Of a stretch of DNA of 7,729 nt, positions 7,124-7,729 are shown piece after piece. Source of the DNA: Nitrospirota bacterium. GTDB taxonomy: Bacteria > Nitrospirota > Thermodesulfovibrionia > Thermodesulfovibrionales > Magnetobacteriaceae. The notes beneath the pieces are model-generated. The model was not told the origin of the DNA, did not search any database, and was given only the letters and a program-made list of their open reading frames with translations. A program made the position numbers and the translations under genes. The stretch lies in NCBI GenBank assembly GCA_015233485.1, contig JADFXO010000184.1:1-7729 (forward strand). The letters run 5' to 3'. How positions within the stretch are numbered: the first letter of the stretch is position 1; every line of letters starts with the position of its first letter.

Positions 7124-7729
7124 TATCTGTTACACTCAAAAAAAGTTTGCACTCTGCCGGCAAACCCAGGCGATGAGCTAAAAAAAACTAACGAGATTAA
7201 GATAGCCATTCCACTACTTGATGCCATAAATGTTAAGGGTAAAGAGGTGACTGCCGATGCCTTGTTGACCCAGCGTGAACTGGCTAAGTACATCGTAGAG
7301 GAGCGTCAAGCCCATTACTGTTTTACGGTAAAGGGCAACCAACCACAGCTCCTTGACGATATAATGTTTTACTATCCGTGATAGGAAACTGATTTCATTG
7401 ATAAAACCTCCTGTGGCCATGTACGAATCGAGATACGAAAAATTTGGACTACAGCAGAACTGAATGACTACGTCAACTTTCCTCACGTCAGACAAGCTTT
7501 TGTCATAGAACGCCACTGCACTGACAAGAAAAGCGGGCATAGTTCGACTGAACTTGCCTATGGTATTTACAGCCCAAAGCCGTAACAAGCAGATGCAGAA
7601 CACATACTCAATTTGAACAGGGGCCATTGGTCTATTGAAAATAGTTGTCATTATATAATCGATTGGAACTACGATGAAGACCGTAGCCGCATACGTACCG
7701 GATACGGCCCGGAAAATATCACACGCCTT
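7124..7729 (+). pseudogene. Decayed ISAs1-family transposase, 5'-truncated and running off the window
   Basis: One frame (starting at 7124) keeps transposase similarity to the window end without a frameshift but carries three stops: TGA 7379-7381, TAG 7382-7384 and TAA 7583-7585. Recognisable ISAs1-type blocks are NPGDELKKTNEIKIAIPLLD (from about 7163), KEVTADALLTQRELAKYIVEE (near 7220-7285), HYCFTVKGNQPQLLDDI (near 7310-7360), IWTTAELNDYVNFPHV (near 7442-7490) and RGHWSIENSCHYIIDWNYDE with DRSRIRTG after it (near 7618-7700). The Asp of TADALL and the Glu of SIEN fit the second and third residues of the DDE triad. The N-terminal half, with the first Asp, is absent: similarity fades near 7124-7139, after an in-frame TAA at 7121. 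Several TAA/TAG-type changes look like ordinary nonsense decay. It cannot encode a working transposase as it stands, and the right end of the element lies outside the window. Confidence 0.88.
7138..7165 (-). terminator. Terminator-like hairpin read on the minus strand
   Basis: On the minus strand GTTTGC, a nine-base loop and GCAAAC are followed by seven T (complement of 7138-7144). This has the form of a short intrinsic terminator for leftward transcription. The stem is only six pairs with three G-C pairs. It lies inside the degenerate transposase, and no minus-strand gene is visible, so it may be chance. Confidence 0.25.

Noticed and set aside
7214..7651. 145-residue minus-strand reading frame at the right end
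   Set aside because: It lies antisense to the recognisable transposase relic and resembles no family; it is a shadow of that sequence.

Overview
The window is a compact plus-strand stretch of bacterial DNA. It holds the tail of a Uma2-type gene, a five-gene purine and cobalamin block (purL, purF, cobS, a cobC-like phosphatase, cobQ), and a decayed ISAs1-type transposase that runs off the right edge. PurF is the propeptide-bearing, iron-sulfur (Bacillus-like) type. PurL is the ~750-residue type that works with separate PurS and PurQ subunits. The late corrinoid genes show a bacterium that assembles or remodels cobalamin. Together with the Uma2 gene, an environmental bacterium such as a Nitrospirota or Desulfobacterota member would fit. 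That placement is a weak inference, because nothing in the window fixes the taxon.

Layout: 2-346 is the 3' part of a Uma2 (DUF820) gene, closed by a terminator-like hairpin with a T run. The 147-base gap to purL holds this terminator and a possible extended -10 promoter. From 494 to 7081 the five genes are packed tightly. purL and purF overlap by 14 bases. purF and cobS are 23 bases apart. cobS and the phosphatase gene overlap by about 22 bases if the start proposed here is right. The phosphatase gene and cobQ are 4 bases apart. I see no terminator inside the block, so it probably forms one transcription unit. After cobQ, from about 7124 to the end, lies a 5'-truncated ISAs1-family transposase carrying three in-frame stop codons.

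Function: PurF makes phosphoribosylamine, the first committed purine intermediate, and PurL makes FGAM two to three steps later. CobQ amidates adenosylcobyric acid a,c-diamide to cobyric acid. CobS joins activated cobinamide to alpha-ribazole or its phosphate, and the CobC-like enzyme removes the phosphate. The two pathways could meet at aminoimidazole ribotide, which purine synthesis makes and which anaerobes can convert to the benzimidazole lower ligand. No gene for that conversion is visible here.

The most unusual point is the start of the phosphatase gene. Its first ATG lies after the catalytic Arg-His-Gly motif. No ATG, GTG or TTG is available between the preceding in-frame stop and that motif, but an ATT codon sits at normal spacing behind a perfect GGAGGTG ribosome binding site.
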